Source: Granulosicoccus sp964437945 (GTDB lineage Bacteria; Pseudomonadota; Gammaproteobacteria; Granulosicoccales; Granulosicoccaceae). Taken from it: 45,490 nt of DNA. Position 1 is the first letter of the stretch; each line of letters starts with the position of its first letter. Positions 17,777-25,818 of this stretch are shown here, one piece after another. Both the position numbers and the translations under genes were made by a program. The notes beneath the pieces are model-generated. The model did no database searches. It was given only the letters and a program-made list of their open reading frames with translations, and was not told where the DNA came from. The stretch lies in contig CAYTJF010000011.1 in assembly GCA_964437945.1 (NCBI GenBank), positions 1 to 45,490 of the forward strand, given 5' to 3'.

Positions 17777-17864
17777 TAGTGTGGTGTAACAGACAAATGG
17801 TACAAAGCAGATTTGTTCGGGGCGGCCTAATCTGACTGTGTCGTTTGCTAGTTACACCACACTA
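17777..17864. repeat. Long inverted repeat between convergent genes
   Basis: TAGTGTGGTGTAAC (17777-17790) is the perfect complement of GTTACACCACACTA (17851-17864). A nested CAGATT/AATCTG pair (17808-17813, 17829-17834) lies in the 60-nt middle. The right arm includes the stop codon of the MFS gene. It could be a bidirectional terminator or a small MITE-like element. Confidence 0.7.
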
Positions 17865-19082
17865 GGTTGCATTTGCTAAAACATGCTGATGCAATCGATT
17901 GGACACTGCAAACAAAATCAATACACCGAACAGACAAACTATTCCCATTACTTGAAGCTGCTGTTCAAATCCTGCACCATTGTCAATTAACCAGCCAGTC
18001 AGTCCAGGACCAAGTGCAGATGACAATACCATGCCAGCAAAAACCACCGAGCGAATTGCACCAAGGTGGCGGATACCATAAACCTCAGACCAGACGGCAC
18101 CAAAAATAGCACCATACAACCCATAACAAATTCCGTTCATAAACATAAACACCAGCAACAAATACGGTGCACTTGCACCCGACAACAACAAACAACCCAA
18201 ACCCAGCGGAATTAAAATGAGCGGCAGCAATCGATATGCACTAAAGCGATCGATCAATTGTCCGGTGACTATCGACGTAACCACGCTTACCAACGACATC
18301 ATTGCAAATCCGGCAACCAGAATTGATGCGTCCCATTGTTTGATTTCCAATAAATGTTTGTGATGGAACCAGACCGATGTACCAACAAAACCCGGAGCCA
18401 ATACGCCACAGCAGGTTAACCAGAACCACGGGTCTCGAATCGCCTCGCGACGGGTCCATTGACGCCCTATTTCCAACACAGCCTGGGCTGTACCCATTGG
18501 TGTTCTGTCTTGCACAAAGCAAGTTCGAACAAAAGGCAGCGCAAACAATATGAGAACAGCGGTACAGACCCACCAAGTCATACGCCATTCGCTGCCGGCG
18601 AACAGAATCAATACGATGAACGGTAGAATTGCCTCTCCCAATTGATGGCCAGCGCTTGTCACAGCAACTGCGCGGCCGCGCTCAGCAGCAAACCACCGTC
18701 CCATCGCTGTCATGGCAGTATGCGACATCATGCCCTGCCCGGCCAGCCTGAGCATGTAAATCGCTAAAACCAAAAAGAGGACACTATTCGCAGAAGCCAT
18801 GAGTGCACAGGCCAGCGACAATGCCACGATAACAACACTTGCCACACATCTAACCGAGTAGAAATCAACGACTTTTCCTATGAAAACCAATGTGATAGCA
18901 CTGGATAACGTACCAAGCATGTAAATTGAGCCAAAATCACCATGACTCAAGTCAAATTCAGCCCGATAATGCCCGGCAAACATGGAAATGAAAAAGGTTT
19001 GACCAAAACTGGCAAAGAAAGTCAGTCCGACTCCACCTGCCAACCAACGGGCATTTTGTCGCACGAATGTTTGGAATGTCAC
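17862..19082 (-). CDS. MFS transporter
   Basis: A 406-aa protein with about 12 hydrophobic helices and a charged central loop near residues 190-215 (CFVQDRTPMGTAQAVLEIGRQ in part). The FIGKVVDFYSVR segment after helix 2 is the usual motif A position, and GRWFAAERGRAVAVTSAGHQ the one around helix 4-5. It is likely a proton-coupled organic solute carrier. Convergent placement next to the hydroxy-acid oxidase weakly suggests monocarboxylate transport. It starts with GTG at 19082; no other in-frame start is nearer the first helix. Confidence 0.85.
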   Translation of the reverse strand: MTFQTFVRQNARWLAGGVGLTFFASFGQTFFISMFAGHYRAEFDLSHGDFGSIYMLGTLSSAITLVFIGKVVDFYSVRCVASVVIVALSLACALMASANSVLFLVLAIYMLRLAGQGMMSHTAMTAMGRWFAAERGRAVAVTSAGHQLGEAILPFIVLILFAGSEWRMTWWVCTAVLILFALPFVRTCFVQDRTPMGTAQAVLEIGRQWTRREAIRDPWFWLTCCGVLAPGFVGTSVWFHHKHLLEIKQWDASILVAGFAMMSLVSVVTSIVTGQLIDRFSAYRLLPLILIPLGLGCLLLSGASAPYLLLVFMFMNGICYGLYGAIFGAVWSEVYGIRHLGAIRSVVFAGMVLSSALGPGLTGWLIDNGAGFEQQLQVMGIVCLFGVLILFAVSNRLHQHVLANAT

Positions 19083-19502
19083 AATGCGTTGAATCCGAAG
19101 GTTACCCGGTGCTCTGGAACCACAACAGAGCGCAGTTTCGCGTTATAATATAGTGCTTCTCGGCAATGAACTCGGCATTTTGCAACAAAATTGAGTCTAA
19201 ATCGGGTCTATTGTCGTACTTTCAACTGTAGTGCTGCACATCTTGCAGCGTTTCAGTTTGTAGCGTTTAAATGAGTGTCGCTAGCAGTGCATTTAGTGCC
19301 CCTGGCGGATAACGGCAATAGCAGTAAAAGAGTTAGTGCCACAGGCAGTAACAACGCAATAACAATTTATCGCAACACTTAGTGCCGCAATAACAAATAG
19401 TGCCGCAAGAAAAAAATTTCAAAACGAGATTAAATACCCGGGCGTCCAGCCTATCCGCTGGTAGCCACCATCAACTAAACCGTCTTATATAGAGAAGAAT
19501 AC
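19083..19502. other. Divergent intergenic region with degenerate repeats
   Basis: The stretch holds the promoters of the MFS gene (minus) and the coiled-coil gene (plus). Short repeated words crowd 19310-19410: TAGTGCCGCAA at 19380-19390 and 19398-19408 (18-nt period), CGCAATAACAA at 19355-19365 and 19386-19396, plus related GTTAGTGCC copies. I see no ORF or RNA gene. Confidence 0.5.
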
Positions 19503-20261
19503 GTGAGTCAAAACGATAGCGAACAGCAGTTAAGAATATGGAAAGATTTAGCCATCAGCAAACAAATGTTGATGAACGAAGCGGCTACGGCACTAAAATT
19601 AAAAGATGACTTTACCGCAGAAGACCTAAAGAATGCATTGGACACGGCCGTGACTCGTTCCAGAGATGCCGATGTCAATATGGCTGCGACGCGCGGCAAA
19701 GCTGCGGAAAGCATTGCTGAAATGGAAAAGACCGTTAAGAAAGTTGAAAAAGGACGTAAAGAAGCCGAAGCGCAACGCGACGAAGCAATTGCCAAACAGG
19801 AACAAGCCGAACAACAGCTTGCCAATGGCAGACGAGACAACGCAGAAAGTCTGAAGAAAGCCAAGAGACAGGTAGAAGAAAAACAAAAAGAACTTAAAGC
19901 AATTAACCAATCCCTGGCTGATACTCCTGAGAACATTGTCAAAAAGCTCAAAGCTTTAAAAAAGCAGAAGCTCGACGAAAATGTAGCGCGCAAGCAGGCA
20001 GAGGACTCCAATCGCGTGCTAAAGAAAGAAAATAAAACGCAGAAAGAAGAACTTGAATCGCTTAACACACTCACAGAAAATAGCACCAAGCTGCTCCAGG
20101 CTTACCGCGTGTTAAAAGACTGGTGTGACGGCGCTGCAGAAAAGCTGAAAACTGCCAGTATTGAGATCGACGACATTCCGGAAATCGATGCAAGTGTGCT
20201 AGCCGGTATTGAGAGCTTCAGTGAAGAAGAAGAAGATACTCGCGAAGCTGCAACAGCATAA
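19503..20261 (+). CDS. Coiled-coil protein, unknown function
   Basis: A 252-aa highly charged protein without signal peptide or membrane helix. Residues about 55-205 are nearly continuous K/E/A/Q-rich heptads (EKTVKKVEKGRKEAEAQR, then QAEQQLANGRRDNAESLKKA), predicting a long parallel coiled coil. A short globular region (about 205-235, YRVLKDWCDGAAEKLKTAS) precedes a strongly acidic tail (SFSEEEEDTREAATA). The GTG start at 19503 is preceded by AGAGAAG. I do not recognise the family; the shape suits a scaffold or cytoskeletal role, which is speculation. Two probable lipoprotein genes follow on the same strand. Confidence 0.75.
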   Translation: MSQNDSEQQLRIWKDLAISKQMLMNEAATALKLKDDFTAEDLKNALDTAVTRSRDADVNMAATRGKAAESIAEMEKTVKKVEKGRKEAEAQRDEAIAKQEQAEQQLANGRRDNAESLKKAKRQVEEKQKELKAINQSLADTPENIVKKLKALKKQKLDENVARKQAEDSNRVLKKENKTQKEELESLNTLTENSTKLLQAYRVLKDWCDGAAEKLKTASIEIDDIPEIDASVLAGIESFSEEEEDTREAATA

Positions 20262-20262
20262 T

Positions 20263-20949
20263 ATGATTAAGTCGTGCAGCGGGCACCAATGCCCGTTGCG
20301 TGACCAGATTCACTATACCGTTTACGATCCAATCCACGGCACATTACGCAACCCAGCGACAACTTCTGGTAAGTCGCTATCCTGGCGAAATTTATCACCC
20401 GTTGTTATCTGTTCACAGATTTGTACTCGTGCAGCTTCTGCCTCTCAGACACCCCCACAAGTTTTATTAACAAGTCGATTGGGCTCATCCCATCACTTAA
20501 ATACAATACTTAGTGTCAGAGTGTGGCGCCTATTTTTCAAGGCACTCGCAACAGCTAGTGGTCCATCCACTAGTTATAAGATCCAGCGCCTTGCTCAATG
20601 GCGGTATTTGACTGTTGTACTATTTTGCACGCTGCTACCAGCAGGATGCACTGGGTTACCGAGCCAGTTTGCTGGAAAAGTCAGATATGAAAATCCACCA
20701 GCAGTAGGGTCCTGGCTGCAATCGCAACGTGAATTAGTAGCCTGCGAAACCGTGTTGGCTGCCCGATACATGGCGGACTTTGGCTTTTTCCACCCGCAGT
20801 GTAAACAGCTGCTTAATATTGGCCCGAAAGATTATTTGGTAGAAAGCCGCAAAATAATTCAACTTCGGGAAGGTCCAATGTGGCTATTAAATGTAAAGCA
20901 CCAAAATAAAGTTTTTTTTGTACCCATTCCGTGGCACAACTGGGTTTAA
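20263..20949 (+). CDS. Putative lipoprotein, start uncertain
   Basis: The reading frame is open from before ATG 20263, but only its end looks coding. A hydrophobic stretch YLTVVLFCTLLPAGC ends in a lipobox-like PAG-Cys (Cys codon 20647-20649), followed by about 100 residues (GLPSQFAGKVRYENPP... to PIPWHNWV) with no recognised domain. The first 110 codons look like non-coding DNA and contain a 7-bp hairpin repeat at 20555-20573. The true start is thus probably GTG 20521 or a rare start closer to the signal (TTG 20608). The mature part would be attached to the outer or inner membrane. Function unknown. Confidence 0.5.
   Translation: MIKSCSGHQCPLRDQIHYTVYDPIHGTLRNPATTSGKSLSWRNLSPVVICSQICTRAASASQTPPQVLLTSRLGSSHHLNTILSVRVWRLFFKALATASGPSTSYKIQRLAQWRYLTVVLFCTLLPAGCTGLPSQFAGKVRYENPPAVGSWLQSQRELVACETVLAARYMADFGFFHPQCKQLLNIGPKDYLVESRKIIQLREGPMWLLNVKHQNKVFFVPIPWHNWV
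20555..20573. repeat. Short hairpin repeat, copy 1
   Basis: CTAGTGG-tccat-CCACTAG is a 7-bp stem with a 5-nt loop. The same 17-nt core (CTAGTGGTCCATCCACT) recurs at 45437-45453, which is unlikely by chance in 45 kb and suggests a dispersed intergenic element. Confidence 0.6.
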
Positions 20950-21041
20950 AGACACGACCGTTTTCACACAGCAGTTTTCCACATCTGAACTATCCTCTTC
21001 GGTAGAAAATTATTCTTTTACCAGAACCAGAGGAATTCACG

Positions 21042-21566
21042 ATGACGTTTGTTCAATTTACCCGGCGTGGCTTTGTACTAGTCGCACTAACGACATCAAT
21101 AATTGCCTGTAACAATAATTCAGCACAGACTAGCAATCCAAAGCCTGAAACGGCTGCAGAAATGCTGGTCGTTACAAATGAAGTTAATGACAACACAACC
21201 GTATCGGATTCAGAAAGTAACCCTCTTGCAGCAGTTGTTGGTGCCAGTGAGATTCCATACCCAATGTACCCTAATGGCACCAAGTATCGTGTTGGTGGAG
21301 AGAATGGTTTAAAGATCGTGGTGTTCCAGACAGAAGATACTTTCGACCAGGTGGACGACTACTACAAAAACTTGTCTGATAACTCGGGCATGGCCAGGAT
21401 TACCGCAATGAACGACTATGTTCGCTACAGCAGAGAAGCTGAAGATATCGACCCGTGGGCGACACACAAACCGGGTATCGTGATTCATGAATTCAACGAT
21501 CAAAATTCACGTCAGGCAGTAGGTGCGAGTGCACTGGCAAAGACGAATATTATTATGAGCTTTTGA
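21042..21566 (+). CDS. Probable Tat-type lipoprotein, unknown function
   Basis: A 174-aa protein. The N-terminus has a twin-arginine-like motif (TRRGFV, Arg8-Arg9) in front of a short hydrophobic stretch and the lipobox IIAC with Cys23, so it may be exported folded via Tat and lipidated. A Ser/Asn/Thr-rich linker (24-65) leads to a compact domain (about 68-150) containing IPYPMYPNGTKYRVGGENGL, written in part, and a TEDTFDQVDDYYKNLSD helix. That pattern resembles small exported proteins in which a 'TxDsfdeVaayY' helix follows a sheet. The start ATG 21042 has AGAGGA upstream. No family is recognised with confidence. Confidence 0.72.
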   Translation: MTFVQFTRRGFVLVALTTSIIACNNNSAQTSNPKPETAAEMLVVTNEVNDNTTVSDSESNPLAAVVGASEIPYPMYPNGTKYRVGGENGLKIVVFQTEDTFDQVDDYYKNLSDNSGMARITAMNDYVRYSREAEDIDPWATHKPGIVIHEFNDQNSRQAVGASALAKTNIIMSF

Positions 21567-21888
21567 TCTGGCTGTTGAACTAAATTGCACTGCCTGTTTT
21601 TAAACCACCATGTTGATCTCGGTAGCCGATTAATTGCAACTTATCGATCTGTTAAAAACTTTTCGATGTCCCCTTCTCGATGACCTATCATTAGATCAAT
21701 GTTTTGCACAAGGAACGTGCTACCGCTCGTATTCCTGACCACACGCGTTTCGCTGCACGGCAATTACTTATGACAAGTAATAGCATCACTACTACCAAAT
21801 ATACCAAGCCAACATACAGTGCACACGCACAATATGCCGAGCAGAAACGCGAATTAGCTATGAGTCAGGAACCAACGACTACCAGACT
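21567..21888. other. Intergenic region between convergent genes, nothing firm
   Basis: The stretch lies between the lipoprotein gene (plus) and the XRE gene (minus). A 62-aa frame beginning TTG 21704 has no ribosome-binding site and low-complexity Thr/Ala content, and I do not call it. No clear terminator hairpin is seen. Confidence 0.4.
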
Positions 21889-22212
21889 CTAACTAATCTC
21901 AGCTACCTCTGGTTCTGCCAGCGCATCATTCTCAGCTTCAACATCTGCGAGCAAAATGTTAAGTGGTAATTTGATCGCTGTGGTGACCTTTCTCAGCAGT
22001 GCAATAGACATATTGCCTTGTCCTGCTTCGAGTTGCGCAAGATAGCGCTCTGAAACACCAGATACCTCAGCTAATCGTTTGCGCGACATTCTGTTTGATG
22101 TTCTATGGAAACGAATTCTTTGACCAACTAGTGAAAGAAATTCGTCTGTAGTGAGCGCATCTAACCTACATGCTTGCGATTGTGCATTTGACTCAAAAAA
22201 GTGATTTGCCAT
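21889..22212 (-). CDS. XRE-family regulator resembling the N-terminal half of BoxR/BzdR
   Basis: A 107-aa protein with a Cro/C1-type HTH at about residues 28-85: VGQRIRFHR, then SRKRLAEVSGVSERYLAQLE, AGQGNMSIALLRKV and LPLNILL. The VSERYLAQLE-x-GQGN-x-SI signature is characteristic of BoxR/BzdR regulators of aerobic and anaerobic benzoyl-CoA pathways. Those proteins carry an additional shikimate-kinase-like effector domain of about 170 residues, absent here. The gene lies 229 nt downstream of a Liv-type importer in the same orientation, so it may control uptake of an aromatic acid. Without the effector domain it must sense differently or act as a constitutive repressor. The BoxR link is from motif recognition only. 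Confidence 0.8.
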   Translation of the reverse strand: MANHFFESNAQSQACRLDALTTDEFLSLVGQRIRFHRTSNRMSRKRLAEVSGVSERYLAQLEAGQGNMSIALLRKVTTAIKLPLNILLADVEAENDALAEPEVAEIS

Positions 22213-22296
22213 ACTCGTCCAAACCTCTGACTTTTGACTAGTGCGTAAACTATCACGTTAGAGGAGACTCGAATTTAAAATCCTTCACAATTTACA

Positions 22297-22369
22297 GTTA
22301 GACTGCAAAACAAACTCGATTGTCAATTTTATAGCACCAAGTTTGTTTGATCTTAATGCACAAGTTTGT
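22297..22369 (-). promoter_or_regulatory. Promoter and repeated AGTTTGT boxes upstream of the XRE gene
   Basis: On the minus strand TTGACA (22326-22321) and TCTAAC (22302-22297) are separated by 18 nt. An AGTTTGT word sits inside the spacer (22316-22310), and two copies of CAAGTTTGT on the opposite strand occur at 22338-22346 and 22361-22369, a 23-nt spacing. This arrangement fits autoregulation by the XRE protein. Confidence 0.4.
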
Positions 22370-22441
22370 AATAACGAATATCTTAACGATTATAAATTCA
22401 CTTCGCGTTTAAAATATGACACTGAATTAATCAGAGTTTCC

Positions 22442-23149
22442 TTAAATACTAAAGTATTTGGTGTGCACCTCTGGTTGTGATTCCCATTCATGCCGATCGC
22501 CCGACCAAACAATACGGCCTTTTTCCATGACGTTATATTGATCGACCAGAGGCAAAAGGTCGCGCACGTGCTTATCGACCAACAAAATACCTAAACCACT
22601 TTGCTTCAACTTAGCGAGAGATTGCCAAATCGCTACACGTACTTGTGGCGCGAGTCCTTCTGTTGCATCATCAAGAATCAGCATTTTTGGGTTAGTCATC
22701 AGTGCTCTGCCTATCGCCAGCATTTGTTGCTCACCACCAGATAACAGGTTACCCATAAATTCCAGACGATCATGTAAGCCAGGAAATAACTCGAGAACAC
22801 GCTCTAATGTCCACGGGTTACTATCGTTGAATCGATTTGCAGCAGTTGCAATCAAATTCTCACGTGCGGTCAAATTTGGAAATATCTGGCGACCTTCGGG
22901 CACTAAACCTATCCCTAGTTTGACAATTTTGAACGCGTCCCAGCTGGTAACATCAGTGCCGCAGACGCAGACCTTACCCGAACGCACCTTGAGCAAACCG
23001 GCAATAGCAGATAGCGTAGTCGTTTTTCCCATGCCGTTACGTCCAAGCAAGCTAACAATCTGACCTTGCTCAACGCTTAAGCAAACGTCAAATAATACCT
23101 GGCTCTGTTCATAGCCAGTAACCAGTTGCTCCACCTCAAGCAGTTTCAT
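22442..23149 (-). CDS. Liv-type ABC importer ATPase (LivF-like), Walker B Glu replaced by Asp
   Basis: A 235-aa ATPase. Walker A is GRNGMGKTT, the signature LSGGEQQM, and Walker B LILDDATEGLAP. In relatives the segment reads LDEATEGLAP, so the catalytic Glu after the Walker B Asp is Asp here. The switch region is LLVDKHVRDLL. It should pair with the LivG-like subunit to drive import by the 22442-27006 transporter. It is last of the five importer genes and overlaps the preceding one by 4 nt. The substitution may slow hydrolysis at one of the two ATP sites. Confidence 0.88.
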   Translation of the reverse strand: MKLLEVEQLVTGYEQSQVLFDVCLSVEQGQIVSLLGRNGMGKTTTLSAIAGLLKVRSGKVCVCGTDVTSWDAFKIVKLGIGLVPEGRQIFPNLTARENLIATAANRFNDSNPWTLERVLELFPGLHDRLEFMGNLLSGGEQQMLAIGRALMTNPKMLILDDATEGLAPQVRVAIWQSLAKLKQSGLGILLVDKHVRDLLPLVDQYNVMEKGRIVWSGDRHEWESQPEVHTKYFSI

Positions 23150-23889
23150 TCGGCTGGCCCCAGATACGCTGCAATGACATCAGCATTTTTTCTGACCTCA
23201 TTAGCAGGACCACTGGCAATTAGCGCACCGCCGACCATTACACTTAGATCATCCGCCAATGCAAATACAGCATCCATATCATGCTCAACGAGCAACAAGG
23301 TGGTGGTGGTTTTTAATTCCTTTAGCAAATGTATTAGACGCATACTTTCTTCGCCACTCATTCCTGCCATTGGCTCGTCGAGCATCAACACCTTTGGCCG
23401 CGATGCCAATGCCATCGCTATTTCCAGTTGTCGTTGCTCACCGTGAGACAAGCCCGTTGCTTTATCGCCTGATTTTGATGCAAGGCCAATCAACTCAAGT
23501 AGCTCATCAGCTCGGCTGTTGATAAGTTTGTTTTTTCCAACGTTTGACCAAAATTTATAAGAGTGACCCAGATTGGTCTGTACGGAAAACGCAACGTTTT
23601 CCATAACACTGAAATCCTGAAATAAAGAAGAAATTTGAAACGTTCTGGAAAGCCCGGATTGAACGCGCTCTGGTTCGCTTAGTCTGGTTACATTTCGACT
23701 ATTCAAGAAAATGTTTCCTGAGTCGGGCGCTAACGCCCCACAAAGCTGAGCAATAAGTGTTGTTTTTCCAGCACCGTTCGGGCCAATAAGCGCATGCACT
23801 TTGTGTTCACTAAGCGCAATGCTCACCGCATCTGTCGCTATAACACCACCATAATGCTTGGTCAGTTCATGCGTGCTCAAAACACTCAT
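23146..23889 (-). CDS. Liv-type ABC importer ATPase (LivG-like)
   Basis: A 247-aa ATPase. Walker A is GPNGAGKTT, the signature LSHGEQRQLEIAMAL, Walker B LMLDEPMAGM with the catalytic Glu intact, and the switch LLVEHDMDAVF has the His. It is longer than a minimal ATPase through the extra loop FQDFSVMENVAFSVQ. It overlaps the permease gene by 4 nt upstream and the LivF-like gene by 4 nt downstream, so translational coupling is likely. Substrate class is branched-chain amino acid or aromatic/organic acid. Confidence 0.9.
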   Translation of the reverse strand: MSVLSTHELTKHYGGVIATDAVSIALSEHKVHALIGPNGAGKTTLIAQLCGALAPDSGNIFLNSRNVTRLSEPERVQSGLSRTFQISSLFQDFSVMENVAFSVQTNLGHSYKFWSNVGKNKLINSRADELLELIGLASKSGDKATGLSHGEQRQLEIAMALASRPKVLMLDEPMAGMSGEESMRLIHLLKELKTTTTLLLVEHDMDAVFALADDLSVMVGGALIASGPANEVRKNADVIAAYLGPAE

Positions 23890-24854
23890 GACTTGTGCTC
23901 ACGTTTTAACAACCCGATTACACCACCTCGCCCAAATAACACCACTGCGAGTAACAACAGCCCAAACGGCAGATGCCAGAAAATGGTCCATCTTGATAAC
24001 ACATATTCAACCAGTACAAAACTGATGGCACCAACAAGCGGTCCAAACAAAGAAGACACCCCACCAAGGATAACCATGAACATCAGTTCTCCCGAACGAG
24101 TCCAATCAACCATGCCAGGTGACACAAAGTATGAAAAATTTGCAAACAAAACTCCGGCAAGACCACCAATAATTCCAGCTATAACAAACGCAATCAAACG
24201 ATACCAGTAAGGGTTCACACCCAGTGCCAGCACACGGGTTTCGTTTTGTCTGGCCGCTTGTAGCACTCTGCCAAAATGTGAATGAGTTAGCTTGAACACA
24301 ATAAAAAGCACAAGCAGCAGAAGCCCGTAACACAACAAATAAAAGACCCATGGCTCTTCTATATTGAGCAATGCAAATTCAGAGCGTTGGTCAACTGACA
24401 AGCCATCATCTCCACCAAACTCTTCCAGTGACACAAATAAGTAGAAAATCATCTGGCTAAAGGCCATTGTAATCATAATGAAATGAACACCACGGGTACG
24501 CAAGCTAATCGCACCGGTGACGAATGCAAACAATCCGCAAACCAGAATGGCAAGTAGCAGATGCCACCATCCGTTGTAGCTACCAAGCCAGTCGCTGCCG
24601 CCGTAGGTTTCGTAATACACAGGAATACCAACCGCGTAGGCACCCAAGCCAATATAGGCAGCGTGACCAAATGAAGCCAGCCCGGCAACACTGAGCAGCA
24701 AGCTCAGACTACTGGCAGCAATTGCCAGTATCACCAACCTTGTAAAGATATCGAGCCAGAAAGGTTTGCCTGCATATAGCATGACCAAGGGTGTCAGTAA
24801 TAACGTTAGCAGCAGAACCGCTGCCGCTGTACGGCGTAAATATAACGTGCTCAT
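23886..24854 (-). CDS. Liv-type ABC importer permease (LivM-like)
   Basis: A 322-aa inner-membrane protein with about 9-10 helices. The conserved LivM block ASFGHAAYIGLGAYAVG lies at about 61-77, and the ABC-contacting cytoplasmic loop near LGVNPYWYRLIAFVIAG. The C-terminal block GELMFMVILGGVSSLFGPLVGA is typical. It ends in a short Lys/Arg tail. It shares one nucleotide with the upstream permease gene and overlaps the LivG-like gene by 4 nt. Confidence 0.9.
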   Translation of the reverse strand: MSTLYLRRTAAAVLLLTLLLTPLVMLYAGKPFWLDIFTRLVILAIAASSLSLLLSVAGLASFGHAAYIGLGAYAVGIPVYYETYGGSDWLGSYNGWWHLLLAILVCGLFAFVTGAISLRTRGVHFIMITMAFSQMIFYLFVSLEEFGGDDGLSVDQRSEFALLNIEEPWVFYLLCYGLLLLVLFIVFKLTHSHFGRVLQAARQNETRVLALGVNPYWYRLIAFVIAGIIGGLAGVLFANFSYFVSPGMVDWTRSGELMFMVILGGVSSLFGPLVGAISFVLVEYVLSRWTIFWHLPFGLLLLAVVLFGRGGVIGLLKREHKS

Positions 24855-25774
24855 TAACGTAGCTTAGGTGGAAACAGACCCTGAGGCCGCCATACAAGGA
24901 TTATCGCCATCAACACATAAACCAGTATGGCCGATACAGCCGGCGCTGCTGTCTCTGCGGCATCAACGGACATGAATAATGCAAAAACGGTATCGAGAAA
25001 AGCACGACCAAAGGTATCGATGAACCCGATTAACATGGCAGCAACAAAGGCCCCTTTTATAGAACCGATACCACCAATGATAATCACCACAAATGCGGTG
25101 ATTATTATATCGTTGCCCATCCCTATCGAAGCTTCTGTTATGGGTGCTATCAATAATCCGCTCAATCCAGCCAGTACAGCACCCAGCACAAACACCACAC
25201 TGAATAACAATGGTACGTTAACGCCCAACGCGCTAAGCATTCGACGATTAGATGCACCAGCTCGAATTAACATGCCAGTTCGGGTTTTGTTCACTAACCA
25301 ATATAAAGCGACGGCAATCAATAACCCAATGGCGATGATAAGCAAGCGAAAGTTTGGCACAACCAGCGTCCCCAAACTCACCTGACCTTGTAGAACTGGC
25401 GGTATTGGTATAGCTATTCCTGCGGGGCCCCAGACCAAATGAACACCCGTGTCGGCGATCAGAATCAATCCGAACGTTGCCAGTAACTGATCAAGATGAC
25501 TGCGGGTATATAAACGCGTAATGACAAGTCGTTCAACCAGCCATGCCAGTAAAGCGGTAGCGACCAGCGCGATCAATACGCCAATTGGAAAGGAATCGAA
25601 ATAAAGCGTTGCAGCTGCACACAAGAACGCCCCAAGCATAAAAAATGAGGCATGGGCAAGATTGATTAAATCCATAATGCCGAAGGTGAGCGTTAGACCA
25701 GCACACAGTAAAAACAGCAATATGCCTAACTGCAGGCCATTAATGGCCTGCGTCAGGACGAGCGTCCAATCCAT
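24854..25774 (-). CDS. Liv-type ABC importer permease (LivH-like)
   Basis: A roughly 306-aa inner-membrane protein. The LivH hallmark block GIMDLINLAHASFFMLGAFL is at about 48-67, the cytoplasmic loop region RTGMLIRAGASNRRMLSALGVN near 165-187, and VVIIIGGIGSIKGAFVAAML near 230. I choose ATG 25774; a TTG codon immediately before it (25777) extends the frame by one residue. It is 45 nt downstream of the substrate-binding protein gene. Confidence 0.9.
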   Translation of the reverse strand: MDWTLVLTQAINGLQLGILLFLLCAGLTLTFGIMDLINLAHASFFMLGAFLCAAATLYFDSFPIGVLIALVATALLAWLVERLVITRLYTRSHLDQLLATFGLILIADTGVHLVWGPAGIAIPIPPVLQGQVSLGTLVVPNFRLLIIAIGLLIAVALYWLVNKTRTGMLIRAGASNRRMLSALGVNVPLLFSVVFVLGAVLAGLSGLLIAPITEASIGMGNDIIITAFVVIIIGGIGSIKGAFVAAMLIGFIDTFGRAFLDTVFALFMSVDAAETAAPAVSAILVYVLMAIILVWRPQGLFPPKLR

Positions 25775-25818
25775 CAAGAATACGTTTCGCAGAACGGATT
25801 GAAGGTGTTATGAAAGTG

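Noticed and set aside
19310..19410. Possible CRISPR-like array
   Set aside because: Repeats are only about 11 nt with irregular, very short spacing and no cas genes nearby.
21704..21892. 62-aa frame between the lipoprotein and XRE genes
   Set aside because: TTG start, no ribosome-binding site, low-complexity residues.
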